Shown here: positions 22,163 through 33,650 of the stretch, one piece after another | How positions within the stretch are numbered: the stretch's first letter is position 1 | Layout: each line of letters opens with the position of its first letter | From: Polytrichum commune | Taxonomy: Eukaryota; Streptophyta; Polytrichopsida; Polytrichales; Polytrichaceae | Length of the DNA: 64,000 nucleotides | Assembly: GCA_950295325.1 (NCBI GenBank) | Contig: OX485806.1 | Span: 12,708,001-12,772,000 of the forward strand | Direction of reading: 5' to 3' | Made by a program: the position numbers and the translations under genes | The notes under the pieces: model-generated | What the model saw: only the letters and a program-made list of their open reading frames with translations | The model's database searches: none | Told to the model about the DNA's origin: nothing

Positions 22163-23950
22163 TGTCAGCCCCAAACCTCCACCTTTGAGCGTCGTAATCC
22201 AGGTGGAAGTTCAAGGTAACATTTGGCTACTTGATGTGTTTAGCCTTTTGGCATTGAGTCCAAGTTATCTCAATGAAAAAACTTTATAAAACACACAACT
22301 TTGTTCAAGGACCACAAGGTCACAAGTATTTAGAAATACTATCCTTCTTTGCAGTCACCCCCAACACTTGACACAATTAACACTTACTCTTAGAATTTCA
22401 ACCCACAACCATGGATTGCCTAACTATCCTAAACTAATTTCTAATGGCCTTAAGGCAACACCAACAACACACTTGGCTTGCTTATGCCCATGTCTCTAAT
22501 TCTAGCACTAATTCACACCGCACCTGATTAACTAAGGCGTGAGTAGGCCGAGTAATTAAATTCCACCCCCAAGCCGAGGTTACTGAAGCACCGATCCCAT
22601 GTAGCTCACTGGTGAGGCTTCTGGCCTCGGATGACACAATGCTAGCTTGAAGTTGGCCTTTCCTTGCAACTTCCAGTGATGTCCTCAGCCAACCAGTGTT
22701 TGCCCAACTCACACACTAGTGCTAAATTTGAGTTTTGGCAGCAATAGGCTAGGAACTCCTTTGCCAATGCCTGCACAATATGCGTCAAAAAGATAGAGAT
22801 CCTCACTGTAGCGACTAATTACAGCTCCCTTGCACCAGTCGCTAGAAGAGTAGTTGTTTAACCAGGGTACTGAAGTTGGATTGACTGGCAGATGTTGCCT
22901 CACTTAGCCTCTGCAATTTCGGTAACTGCAGCTTGTGCGGCGATCGAGCAGCTCTCACTGCTTAGCCAGGTGGCAACCAGGAGGCAACACCCCCATCCTC
23001 CTCAGAGAACCAACGCTACCCATACCAACAGTGGCAATTCACTTAGCACTGAGTCACAACTGCAATTTTCCGAGATCCCTCAAATTCCCTGCTGGTCGAA
23101 TACCCACCTCGCACCTTAGCCTCTGAACCATTTACCAACTTCCCCGCTTCCTCCTCCGAATTTGGCAGTGAACGCACAACCAGGAAAAACCCAGGAGTAA
23201 ATGCCGAATTTCCCAGAGCTAAGGCAGCAGCTCTGCCGCTTGAGTTGAGTGATTTTTGCTCCTATATGTGAGCTCCTCTGAAGCTTCGACTTTGCTGCTT
23301 GGGCATGTTCTGTCACATTTTTGGCAGGGCTTTCATGCCCTGGCCATCTCGCTCCGCCTCCTCATGTTCGTCTTGTTATGCACACTCCTTTCCCCTCTGC
23401 CCTCGGTGGCAGATCATCCGGTGATGGCACCATTCCCCCTCACTCAGAAACTCTCTGCTAACCTTACTGCAATGTGAGCCAAGGATTACCGATTGCCCAA
23501 GGGCTCCGCCCATTCCAACAGCTCCTCCTCCTGGAGCTTGAAAGAGAGTGAATCCGAGGAGAGTCCAGCTGAGACAGGGGACCCCCTGTTCCAGATCCGG
23601 GATTCCCGAGTCTCACCCATCCGTGGGTAACGGCCTCATGCCCAAAACGAACCTCCTTTAAGCCCAAATGAACATTACTTGGCTTAATATAAACACTTAA
23701 ACCCCAGCCCTTAAGGCTTTCACCTTGAGGTTACAAGCTCACTTCCTAAACACCACCTATAATCTAATGCTGACTAATTCCAACAAATGCCTCGAACACA
23801 AAGTACCAACTAACCCCCTTACACTCAATTCAAATCAAAACGTAAAGCTTGCACTCTTTTTATGTTTTTTGTTGTTTCAACTCAAATTCAAATCCTAAGT
23901 ATGAATGACTTCTAATCCTAACACACATGTGGGCACACTAACTTGGGCCA
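22163..23950. mobile_element. Degenerate LTR related to the solo LTR at 57136-58753
   Basis: It begins TGTCAGCCCCAAACC, and the next ~45 bases align with the start of the 57136 LTR (both run on to a gcgtc.ta.tcc.ggtg block). Its last ~130 bases share ctctttttatgttttt and cacatgtgggcacac with the end of that LTR. The right boundary (about 23950) is approximate, and no 5-bp duplication was found. Bases 22480-23670 are distinctly GC-richer. The frames there (22482-22712, 23464-23667 and others) have no retrotransposon domain. No internal coding region is attached, so this looks like an old solo LTR. Confidence 0.55.
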
Positions 23951-24717
23951 TAGTTCATTTTACAAATCTCTATATTCATTTATGTTTTTGTTAAATTAAC
24001 AAAATATTTGTTCACTATTTGGTGGGATTTTTTCCTTATGCCACTCACTCGCTCTCAAACTCTGCTTATTGTAAAATACATTCATTCCCGTCTTCTTCTT
24101 CTACAACTCAACCAAATACTACTTCCATGATTTTCTTCCTCTTGCACTTGTGATGCTAAAATCTAAACGCTATACGACTCAAATTTTATCACGTTCATAT
24201 AAAGTTTGATGCATACCCCTACATATAAGTACTAAATTTTATCTACATCTTGGTTTATTGTATCGATTAAAATAATTAATTTAAATCATTATGACAACAT
24301 ACAAATTTCTTGTTATTTTAGTGAGCTACAACTCTTTCAATATTTTATTGGCTCAAAGATCCTAGTATGAGTGGCCAAAACGTGGGGGGTTGGTTGATCA
24401 AATCACACCCCAAGCAACCATAGAGCCATCAAATTTAATGGCTGAGGTTAGGGTTGAATGGGTATGTGTCTATATTTGTTTGATTTAACCTTTTTATTTT
24501 AAAGTTATTTCTACATCTAGATTTTGGGCATTTTTTCTTTTGCATTGTTTTGTTCATGTTGTAACCATGATCAATATTTTATGTATTATAATTATATTCC
24601 TAATCAAGTAAATTGAACCCCTTCTATCAATCCAAATAATAGTTCAATTAAATAGTTCAATGTCTCTTAATATTCCCTTACTTCCTCATGATTATCATTA
24701 GAATTTATTGATCCTTT
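23951..24717. other. AT-rich spacer, no gene seen
   Basis: No repeat or motif recognised. It could contain upstream sequence of the decayed gene at 24718-27304. Confidence 0.4.
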
Positions 24718-27304
24718 GTGTCCTTCACTTTGCCTCCTGAAGATCATGGTCATGTGAATGTCTTAGAGAATTTGCTTGTTTTAGGGTCCAAGCTTCAAAT
24801 AGGAACCATGTACATGAAGCAAGAAATGCATTATGTGGACGGTGATATCTCGAAAACAATCTTGCTACATAAAAACATGAGTAAAGATGGTCATTTTTGG
24901 ATTTTGGATCCAAGGTCATTTAGAGTCATAGGTATTTTTGATTCTCAAGTTCAAGCATCCACTGTTGTACTAACAAATAATTAATGCATATCCATGGTCA
25001 AATTACTTATCGTGGTCAACATCAAGAAAGAACCAAGTGATGATATTGTTCTTCTACTCTTGGATTTGGATGATGATGTTTGTCTTGTTGTTGATCTTTT
25101 TGATACAATGTCTTATCCTTTTAGAACTCCCACTCAACCTTTGATTTCATAAAATCCCTCACAAGACCACTATGCATGAAACTATCTCACCATGGATTTC
25201 TTTCTCCCTATCCATCTCTTCATTATTATTCATCTTCTTTAGGTTTGAGCATTATTGATGCATTGAAATTGACAAAGTCTAAGAGAAGGTTTAAGTATGA
25301 TTTTACCATAGTTTATTTTGACAACATAGATGTGTGTGCCGTGAAGCACTTGCGACCTTTTTTAATGGTGGTGTTTTATTTGTGTTACTGCGAATATCTA
25401 TGGGTGTTCCTAGTACATATGGCCATACTATGAATGACATGGATAATATGTATGATGGACATCCTTGGTGCATAATAAAAACGAAATATATTAAAAAAAA
25501 TTGGACTTTCTTTTAAGTGTTCTAATTGTGTTGGTCATTTGTAGTGTGTAAACAATTTTTTTCATTGATATGTATTGTAATGGAGGTGTCCCAACTACAC
25601 CAACTTGATTGGATTGACTCCTATTTCATTTTTGTGGGAGATGTTGCCCAAAAGAATTAAGATTGGAATGTAAGATATGTCATTCTACACTAGTATGTAT
25701 TGCGTTATGTCATGCTCTCATAATATATGTCCATTTCATATTCCCTAAGATACTGAGAATTTGTCTACATCTTGGTGTTCATAAACATCCTATGTCAAAT
25801 TATATATGTTGTGAGTCACTTGATATGGCTTTCCAACGTGTTGCCAATGTGGTCATGAAAACACCCATTGCCAAGAGCGTTGCTATAGTAATGGCAGCGA
25901 ACAAACAATTATTTGCATACTATCTTCTCAAATCTCCATCAAACAATGAAGAACATTTGGCAGATTTGTCCTTGGAGGTTGTCATGGATAAATTCATTGT
26001 TCTTGCTTCTCCAAATTGTCATAACTTTGTATCGGACTCCAAGCGTTTTATTCATAGTGGAATGAGCATGATAGATAGTATCGTAGCGCTTAATAACCAT
26101 TGGGGCTTCAAGTACGTCCATGATAGCATTTTTTTGACGCAGTCCAAAGATAAAGGATTTGTCTTTAAAATGTTAGTAGATCTTTCAAGGACTAGTGTGG
26201 ATCGTGTTAAGCATATGCATGTTGGAAGAGATATGAAGAATTTACGGACAATGTTTGACCACGTCAAATGTCCAAAGGACTGGACCACCCTAGCATGTCA
26301 TGTGTACAATAGCATGTATTGTAAGGTACTGACCATTATATATTGTGACATGCAGTCTGAAGATGGCGCAACTCAAACTCTCTTTTGGAAAACTTGAATT
26401 TTGATGGATAATGGAGTGTCGATTATAGGCAAGGGGATGGCCATATGAGTCTTATAAGTGCATCACCACTATGTATTATGCAATAACATCTAATTTGAGT
26501 ATCCATGGTAATTACAATCTACTGTATTTTGTGTAATGTTTGCATGATATAACTTTGCATGAACATGCAAAGACACAAACGTGTAACCTTGCAAAGACGG
26601 TGCACAAGAAGTGCCTCCAGCAATCCCTAAACAACATGATTTGTCTATACAAGTGATAGTGGTGGATTTGATATGGGCAATCATGTAAATTGCAAATTCT
26701 AGGTTGTACTTGAGAGGTGGTTCTATCGGTAAAGGCCTTAATTGTGTGTCCTTGATATTGAAGGTTGTTGCTAGGTGTGGAGATCCAAAGCTACTGGCAA
26801 ATACCATGAAGTCCTAGCTAGGGTGGAATATCTCAACACTAGGGATTGTGCTTTGGAGGGGTTTGAGTTTTTTGGATCTACTAAATCGAAGCTTAATATG
26901 CCATTAGATTTAATTGCAATTCACATTGATCTGACAAAGTGAACTACTCAATTCGTCACCCAAATACTAGGGTTGAAAGGGCATGCGTAAACGAGTCTTT
27001 GAAGTATGTAGAGCATGGTGTGACATATACCACATCGGTGTTAAAGATTGATTGTCCTTCTCCCCACTGGCACATTGCAAGATTGCCACCCAACTTTGCC
27101 AAAAGATGTTGGGCGATGCAAGCCAATCCCAAGACTTTGTACAATGCCAAAGTCAAAACTTGCAAACATGGCACCCTTGATTCTATGTACAAGGGGTTGG
27201 AGAAAGAGTATCACTCCACCAACAATGTGGAGTACAAATTTTGGTTTTTCCATGACGACTTGAAGTGTTGTGTAAATGGTCGTTTAGTATTTGAGTCATG
27301 CTAA
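24718..27304 (+). pseudogene. Decayed transposon-type gene of an uncharacterised plant family
   Basis: A run of plus-strand coding pieces. The 88-codon frame at 24718-24984 is followed by worn sequence with SLGLSIIDALKLTKSKRRFKY (25230-25290). A cysteine-bearing segment comes next (25500-25580), with KCSNCVGHL in a shifted frame. Then a 244-codon open frame (25663-26397) contains CKICHSTLVC, HLGVHKHPMSN, AIVMAANKQLFAYYLLKS, ASPNCHNFVSDSKRFIHSGM, MFDHVKCPKDWTTLACHVYN and IIYCDMQSEDGATQTLFW. After a shift, about 26645-26940 stays in one frame with point stops (LDIEGCC, then TGKYHEVLARVEYLNT, then KSKLNMPLDLIAIHIDL), and 26939-27304 ends the series. From memory, very similar text occurs in repeated proteins of mosses and other seed-free plants, thought transposase-like; I cannot check this. 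At least four frame breaks make it non-functional. A TGCCCC-type element begins 43 bases downstream. Confidence 0.55.
25663..26397 (+). pseudogene. Longest open segment of the decayed transposon-type gene
   Basis: This is the best-preserved part: 244 codons without a stop, ending ...LFWKT at a TGA that looks like a one-base slip, since the next frame continues as NFDG. The ordered Cys/His pairs near its start (CKIC, CIALCH) suggest a zinc-binding region. The later DHVK..DWTT..CHVY and CDMQSED blocks look like the conserved core of a nuclease-fold transposase, with acidic residues available for catalysis; that reading is inference. The start at 25663 is only where the frame opens, because coding similarity extends upstream in another frame. 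Confidence 0.5.
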
Positions 27305-27346
27305 GGTAGAAGTGGCTTAAGCCAGCATTTTGAGCTATTCAACTCA

Positions 27347-27861
27347 TGCCCCCTTTCCACCTAACTTTAGCAAATAACCAATGTCTTTCCTAAAAATCAA
27401 GTAAAGCTCTCTTGGATAAGGCGGAGGCACTGGCTATCTCAGTGCACCTACAAGAACTTGCTCTAGAGATTTTCAAGCAAGTTTTAATTAAATAGCTTTC
27501 ACACATGTTCATTGTTATCTACTGAGTAATAACATGTTGGATAGTTTTGTCCCATCCCCAAATGCCTTATTACTCATCTATCTTACCATCGGTTTTTGTT
27601 AATAGAGCTCCTCATGCCCTCATAGCTAAGACTAAAAGCAACTAACCATAAGGGCCAGAGCGATACTTTTAAAGGTCTTACATTCTTGCCTCATCTCTAA
27701 GTATCAATGAGAGAGTTGGTGCTTGAGGCTTAAAACCTCCTCTTTTAAACCATGTCACGTCCTTTGCCAACTAGGCTCAGAACTAGATGGCGTTGGTGGT
27801 GTGAAGGCCGTGTTTTTAGAATGAACTTTAGGCTAAGCCAAAGTGAGGTGGGAATTGGGCA
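27347..27861. mobile_element. TGCCCC-type TIR element, uninterrupted copy
   Basis: The left end TGCCCCCTTTCCACCTAACT pairs with the inverted right end TGCCCAATTCCCACCTCACT. It is flanked by TCA on the left and TTA on the right, a degraded 3-bp target. The interior aligns along its length with 56649-57135 (shared blocks include caataaccaawgtctttcct-like text, tagctttcacacatgttca and ccctcatagctaagac). 515 bp, no gene; the frame at 27752-27961 is part of it. Confidence 0.75.
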
Positions 27862-27984
27862 TTATTTGCAGCTCATCAATGGAGCTGCAAATTATAATAA
27901 TGCACTAGCCTTTTCAAGTAGTAAACACATGAGAGAGATTTTCATTTTGGATGCAATATGAATTCTTGAATGGGGGCTCCACTA

Positions 27985-28346
27985 CACTTAATATGATATT
28001 TAGTATCACCACTTCTAATTGTCTTGCTCAATACTAATTGTAAACCACGGTATAGTGTCACTAACACTAAATGTTAACCCAACATTATTTGTCATTCCCT
28101 TTTGGGGATTATTGAATTACAGTGTTGCAATTACTGTCAATTACCAAGTGATTTTCATCCAAATTTCAATCATCCATGACAATATTTCATCACAAGTTGA
28201 TGACTAAAGAAGGTAGAATTTTGGCCAAATGATGAACTCATCCAGCATTCATGAGAACATTTGTTCACTTATTCATAAGAAGTGTCATCCAAAAAGTTAC
28301 CAAAGTGATATAAAATACCATATGACACTAAATAACATATTTAGTG
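27985..28346. mobile_element. CACT/TA-type MITE, 362 bp, with an unoccupied MITE target
   Basis: The left end CACTTAATATGATATTTAGT and inverted right end CACTAAATATGTTATTTAGT are TIRs, with TA on both sides (27983-27984, 28347-28348). The element aligns in inverse orientation with 39488-40212 apart from the GGGCC element inserted in that copy. At 28035-28037 this copy has a single TAA exactly where the other copy is interrupted. Confidence 0.88.
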
Positions 28347-28348
28347 TA

Positions 28349-31300
28349 GCTTTCTAATGCCAACCGTAAATCATTGTGTGTGTGTTCACAATGGCATTGA
28401 CCTATTGCCACCTTTTCCACCCTATCCTAGCCCCTTTATGTACCTTTGCTCGCTTTAGCCCTAGGCATAAACCTCCCCTTGTCCCCTCTTGCCTAACCCC
28501 TACGAGGGCCCTAGTGCCGTTGTCCAAGGCCAAGGCTTTGCGGAACAACTCTCACCCGACGATCGTCGCTACATCAAATGAGCATACAGCAAGGTCAAAT
28601 ACCCTCTTGCCGCCCCATATGCTCAATCCTCTCACAACTAACATTGGAGCGTTATGTGTCATAGGGATTTGGCTCCGCATGTGCATTGGAGAACACCCAA
28701 TAAGTATGTTATTTATTCACTACGACATTGTTCAAACTTGGTGTCAAGAATGAGTTCTTAGGTGTGTGCTCTACTTGCCATGGAGTTGAGCCGGGGCCAC
28801 CCTCTTTGTTAGTCATTGACATGCTACACATTGTTTGGTTGACAATCCCTTGTTTTGGGAAATCTACTTGTTGAAAAGAATGCATGTCATCCACACCTTT
28901 TTCTGCATGGCCATGCAAAGCCGTTGCTCATACCTTGTAATAAAATTATGCAAGGTAATTCTACGCTTAAAGATATACGAATTTGGAATGATGCCTCTAC
29001 AACATTCATGCACAACAGAACACTCAACCATTCGTCATGGGTCACTATGTGCACACTTTACACCGCCTGCTTGCATGCAAAAACACCCCCATCCCCCCCA
29101 ATTGCAGCGAGCTTGGGGTTCAAAACTCATCACAATTCCATATTTGACTATGCTCATATCTATGTGCCTCACGTAACTCAAGTAAATTATCGTAAAAATG
29201 AGTCACAAGGTCCTCAAAGCATGTGGCCATAGTGACATGGCTGGGGTGAAACAACATGTACATTGGTTCCTTGGAGGCAAAGGTTTAGGCATCCAACAAG
29301 GAACGAGTGTGTGGGTTGGTTCACCCAAATCATAGTGACCTCGCCCAAGATTGGCATCACAACCATGGTCATTTTCGAGGCTTCTCTGCTAGCGGAGCCA
29401 AGGTCGGTTTCCCCTAAACTCAACCCACATGCCCCCATATGCCAACATTTGCTCCATCATGTGCATGTAACAACTTCATCCTCGGCCTCTCTACCACCAA
29501 TCCATTGTTGTCACTTTGACACATGGCCCCTCAATGGACGTTTTTGGGTCTACTACGATGACATCAATAAGAGGCAATTGTAGGGGCTGGTTTTGGTAGC
29601 GTTTTAAAAAATAAATGCCTCTTCCTTGGCAAGGTTGTAAATCAAGCATTGACCCACCTATATGCACCGCCCCTATTCCCCATGAGGATAGATGCATGGA
29701 TCCCATGTTATAGAGCAATATTGTAGGTATGCATGTGTAAACACATCGCTTTACAAACAAACAAAAAAGTTGAGCTTAAGGGCTCCCATTAAGGTAGAGG
29801 GTGCTTAAACCAACACTTAAAAGCAATTTAGCCTATTTCTTGGAGTCAATTTGGAGTAGTGGTATACTTGAAACTAGGATTCAAGTATATATGGGTTTAT
29901 GCATGAATTTGGGACAAATCCCAACCACCAATATGACATACACTAGATCGCAAAACTACACAAATATAGTTGGCAAACATAGAATTTCAACATTTGAAGT
30001 TGTGATTGTTATGTTATTGCTTCTACTATTGTCGTTTGATATTTTTGTCCCCAAAAGTGCACATCCCTTATTATTTTTGGACTTAATGTTAGTGATGATA
30101 ATTGGCTTAGACATAGTAGGAAAAAAAAATCAATTGCACATCACATGAATATACTACAAGTTTTGAAGTCAGGTACCCCTAGCTTCCTAATTTTGTCTCT
30201 AGACCAAAATAAATTCCCATAACAAATGGCTCCCAAAATTGTCGTGACACACGCCCAAAACCGTCCTTGTTTTTCACCTAAAATTGTCACCATCTTTTGT
30301 CAAACCACCCTTACACTAAAACCAAGACTCCACCCAATAAAACAATTGAAGACTTACAACTTTTACATGCAAAAACTTAGTAAATATATATAAATACCCA
30401 CCTTCAGTTTTGTCATGATAATTACCAATTCCAATCCCACCCAACCCCACATTCTCCCAATATCGCCCCACATTTCACCCAACTCCGTCCCCATCTTGCA
30501 CATGAGACATACAAACGTTTTAAGTTGCAATCCAAGTACACAATTAGGAGGTGTACATAGAGATTGGTTTTCGGTTAGGCCCATTGGAGACCCCGAAAAT
30601 CGGTCCCACAACCAAGCATGATCAAGCTTTTGGGTCCATGTTGAGCCCTTAAGCTTATCAATATTGGTAGGTTGGAAAACGGCATGCTTTCCAAGACATG
30701 TAAAATAATAACAAACACATTCACAAATGTCACATGTGAGTGTAATTTAATCTCTCCTTGTCATAAGATAAAGTATTAAAGAAAGTCTATCCACAAAATC
30801 TATCCATAAGTTTGAAAGAAATTGACATTTTAAACTTGGTACTTGAAGGCTTGTATGATTGAGACCCTTGGTCCTTTAACGGTTAAGTATGTCTAACTCA
30901 AAGTATGAGAAGCATGGAATGTTGAGTTTCAAAAGCAATAGTCCTTGTATAGTTGTCATGTGGTCCATTTGCATATCCAAGGATTTCAAAATCCCATCCT
31001 CAAAATCATTGTAAGCTAAGTACGTATTCAAATTGGTGCAACTTTCACAATAACCCTAAATTCACCGAAAAGAGCTTTGAATGTAGTGATCCGTACTCAA
31101 CTTTAGAATTTCTAGGTTTGTATGAATGATTATTTAACAAGTGATATTCTATACTCACAGATCACTGGAAGCTGCCACATGTGTGACATGCAAGCTTCAT
31201 GTACATGAAGCCACGAAGGTGTAACTAAAAATATACAATATATGTACTTAATCTTCATGCATACTTTTTCCCCCCCTTTAATAAGATATGTACATTTTGG

Positions 31301-31372
31301 TCACACGAGAAAGTGTTGTATTATCCGAATGTCGTACTCTCGGTAATATGATATTTTGGCCTCAAATGTCGT
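28349..31372. other. Intergenic, no recognisable gene
   Basis: Overlapping frames of up to 125 codons on both strands (28376-28753, 28855-29232, 29263-29583, 29801-30148) have no known motif and shadow one another. Bases 28380-29560 are C-richer on the plus strand. No element ends were found. Confidence 0.45.
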
Positions 31373-31890
31373 ACTATCATAACATTACTCAACATTTTAG
31401 TGCTTGTTTCAGTGGGCCCTTGGAAATATAAGAGTCGGACGTTCAAAAAGTTGTGTAGGGATACTCAAATTGTAACTAAGCTCCCAACGTCTGACTTTTA
31501 TAGTATGAGCGCCCACATCGTTGAGTAATGTTATGATCAAAATTTTACAAGAAATGGTCTATTTCACTGTGAAATGTCCTCCTGTATACACAACGAAAAT
31601 ACAGAATGGTACGAAAGAACATTTGTGTTGAAGAAATGTGCTCACAACATTCCTCAAAATTCCCGTGCATGTTTCAAAGTACTAATCACATATGGACCTT
31701 GAAATAAGCATGGATTCCACCATTTATGCACATTAATGACCTCTATTATATGACAATTCGGACCTTTAAAATGTCGTGTTATGAGCGTCATAGTCATGGT
31801 ATGGAGGTAAACCGACACTAAAAAAAGGTTGGTCAATGGGAAATGCGACATATATTTGAGGTGTCGTAATATAGAGGTTAATTAGACTGT
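31290..31890. mobile_element. Probable pogo/Tigger-like remnant, non-coding, interrupted by a hairpin MITE
   Basis: The motif TGTCGTA(T/A)TAT or close variants recurs at both edges (about 31330, 31367, 31760 and 31863). The right edge, inverted, reads TACAGTCTAATTAACCTCTA then TATTACGACACCTC. A CAGT start after TA and a ..CTC.ATATTACGACACC block are typical of pogo/Tigger TIRs. The same motif clusters at the ends of the remnant at 40447-41244. The left TIR is not clear. The hairpin repeat at 31376-31537 sits inside. Confidence 0.45.
31376..31537. mobile_element. Hairpin MITE with GTGGGC core, partner of 2812-2915
   Basis: Outer arms atcataacattactcaac (31376-31393) and their exact inverse (31520-31537) enclose inner arms GTGGGCCCTTGG.../...GCGCCCAC (31412-31516). 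The inner block shares about 100 bases with 2812-2915. The whole can fold into a long hairpin. Confidence 0.65.
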
Positions 31891-32120
31891 AGTATAAGTG
31901 TGGAGTCCAGGTCCATTGACTCCAATACCATTAGTCAGACCCAGATTCCAAAATGCACATGCTGACTTGGCAAAAGCCTTGTGATAATATTGGTTCGGTG
32001 AGAGCCAATGAGAACTCCAAGGTTCCCGTGATTTTATCGTTATTCGGTATTTTATTTTTTTTCTTCTCAAATCTTCAAAATTATGCCCAGCTAGGCTTGA
32101 TTTGGAGTAAAGCAGGCTTA

Positions 32121-32609
32121 GGGCCACTTCACACACGAGCCAAGAGCCGTGACCATGAAATTGTGAGAGCCCAAAAGAAAGTGTGTAAAGGCCATCCGAA
32201 GACACCTCCAAAATCATGTAGTGTGGTCACAAACCTTCAAGTGTAGCGTGAAGTCATATACGACTAGGTCCTCAACCAAATGTTATTTCAATGAATTTTC
32301 TATCCATGCGGGTCCTCACACATGATAAAGATAGAATAAATCAACGGTTGTGAGCGTTTGGAGTGCCATGGGCTCATGGTTTTGTGTTAGGCATACCTCC
32401 AAGAGGTGGTTTTTGGAAATAGTCCGAGTGACCATGAAACATGTACCATTGGATGCCATGTAGACTTTACATCCATCTTGCAGCCACATACTCCGTTGGT
32501 CCCTGGAGCGTAGTGTGAAGCGAACTAGGACCGGCTCCGCCTTTTCCACCGATGAGAATGCTTGAAGTGTAATGGTCACGGGCTCTCAGTCTCGTGTGTG
32601 AAGTGGCCC
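32121..32609. mobile_element. Tourist-like MITE, GGGCCACTTCACA subfamily, 489 bp
   Basis: The left end GGGCCACTTCACACACGAGC and the inverted right end GGGCCACTTCACACACGAGA are identical for 19 bases and continue with gagagcc.gtgacca similarity. TTA is duplicated at 32118-32120 and 32610-32612. It aligns throughout with 45837-46323. Frames inside (31882-32217, 32316-32579) are not genes. The end type and TTA target fit PIF/Harbinger-derived MITEs. Confidence 0.9.
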
Positions 32610-32718
32610 TTATGATCGCCAAGTGACTTGCTGTCTGTCTTTTGGATGGCTCCATTACTAGGCGGGTGAGTGGATGCAAAACTTACCTGGGAGAGAAGGG
32701 TGATTTTTTTGAAGATTA

Positions 32719-33064
32719 CATTCATTGTCCCAATTAGTAAGGGAGGGCTAATTAGTGCGTGTGGAAAATTAGTGAAAGTGATATTATAATTCTTCACACT
32801 ATGAAATTAGTGCCACCAAAGATCTAGGAAGCAATGTTTATCTCGACATTATTCATTGGAAGTATTATATATATATATTTTTTAACCACTCTACACACAC
32901 CTCAAAGCACGCACATGTTTTCTTGAAATGTATGGTAAATGAGCACGCATTCATGTATTTAGTATCACTTGGTCAAAATTCTAGCCCTCATTAATTTTGA
33001 GACTTGGCAAAATAGTGTGTGTTTTGGGAATTAGTACCACATACACTAATTGGGATAATCAATG
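32719..33064. mobile_element. CAYT/TA-type MITE, ATTATCCCAATTAG subfamily
   Basis: The left end CATTCATTGTCCCAATTAG and inverted right end CATTGATTATCCCAATTAG are TIRs, with TA at 32717-32718 and 33065-33066. The interior aligns with 59281-59661 (shared ggctaat, aaattagtgaargtgatatt-like text and gatctagraag). No gene. Confidence 0.75.
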
Positions 33065-33137
33065 TAGTGTAGAGTAAGAGGGTTGTTATTCAAAGAAAAA
33101 AAATTAACTCCTAGCTCGAGATTAGAGACTCTAAACT

Positions 33138-33145
33138 AGACCTCT
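33138..33145. repeat. Left 8-bp target duplication of CACGGG element A
   Basis: AGACCTCT, repeated exactly at 33643-33650. Confidence 0.9.
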
Positions 33146-33642
33146 CACGGGTAGATCACTTTAGTGTATTTTAAAAATGGCATGCGGCATAATATAAAGA
33201 GGATTAAAATTATTTGAAATAAAAATTATAAAGGAATTCCAAATAATGAAGGGGCCATTAAATGTAGACAATCCCATTATAAGTAAATTAGATGGACATA
33301 AAACGTGGGGCATTATTTTTGTAAAAATAATATAGGGGCTGAAGATAAGGATCCTAGAAGGTATGTTTAGTATGGTATGTAAATGGGTTTAGGACTCATG
33401 GGGATGGATGATAATTGGGATTTCTGTCTGTCCAAAATTACTTAAAAGGAATATAGAGTACAAAAAATTGTAGTGACTTGGACAATATAAGTAATGGAAG
33501 GGTGCAAACAAATGGGCCAATTTTGAAATTTAAGTAATTACAAGGAGGCTTTAATTCAACCCTCGAAGGTAAATAGCCCCAAAACAAAAAAAACCCCAAC
33601 CGCACGTGGTGCACAAAAATGCCTTAGAGTGATCTACCCGTG
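33146..33642. mobile_element. CACGGG-type TIR element A, 497 bp, hAT-like
   Basis: It begins CACGGGTAGATCACTTTAG and ends with the inverse of CACGGGTAGATCACTCTAAG. The exact 8-bp duplication AGACCTCT flanks it. Further in, a GCATGCGG/CCGCACGTG block matches element B at 43654. The interior is AT-rich and non-coding. An 8-bp target fits hAT, although CACGGG is not the usual CAGGG end, so this may be a distinct subgroup. Confidence 0.88.
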
Positions 33643-33650
33643 AGACCTCT

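Noticed and set aside
28376-29600. Cluster of overlapping frames up to 125 codons
   Set aside because: Frames overlap on both strands with no motif, and the C-rich composition explains the lack of stops.
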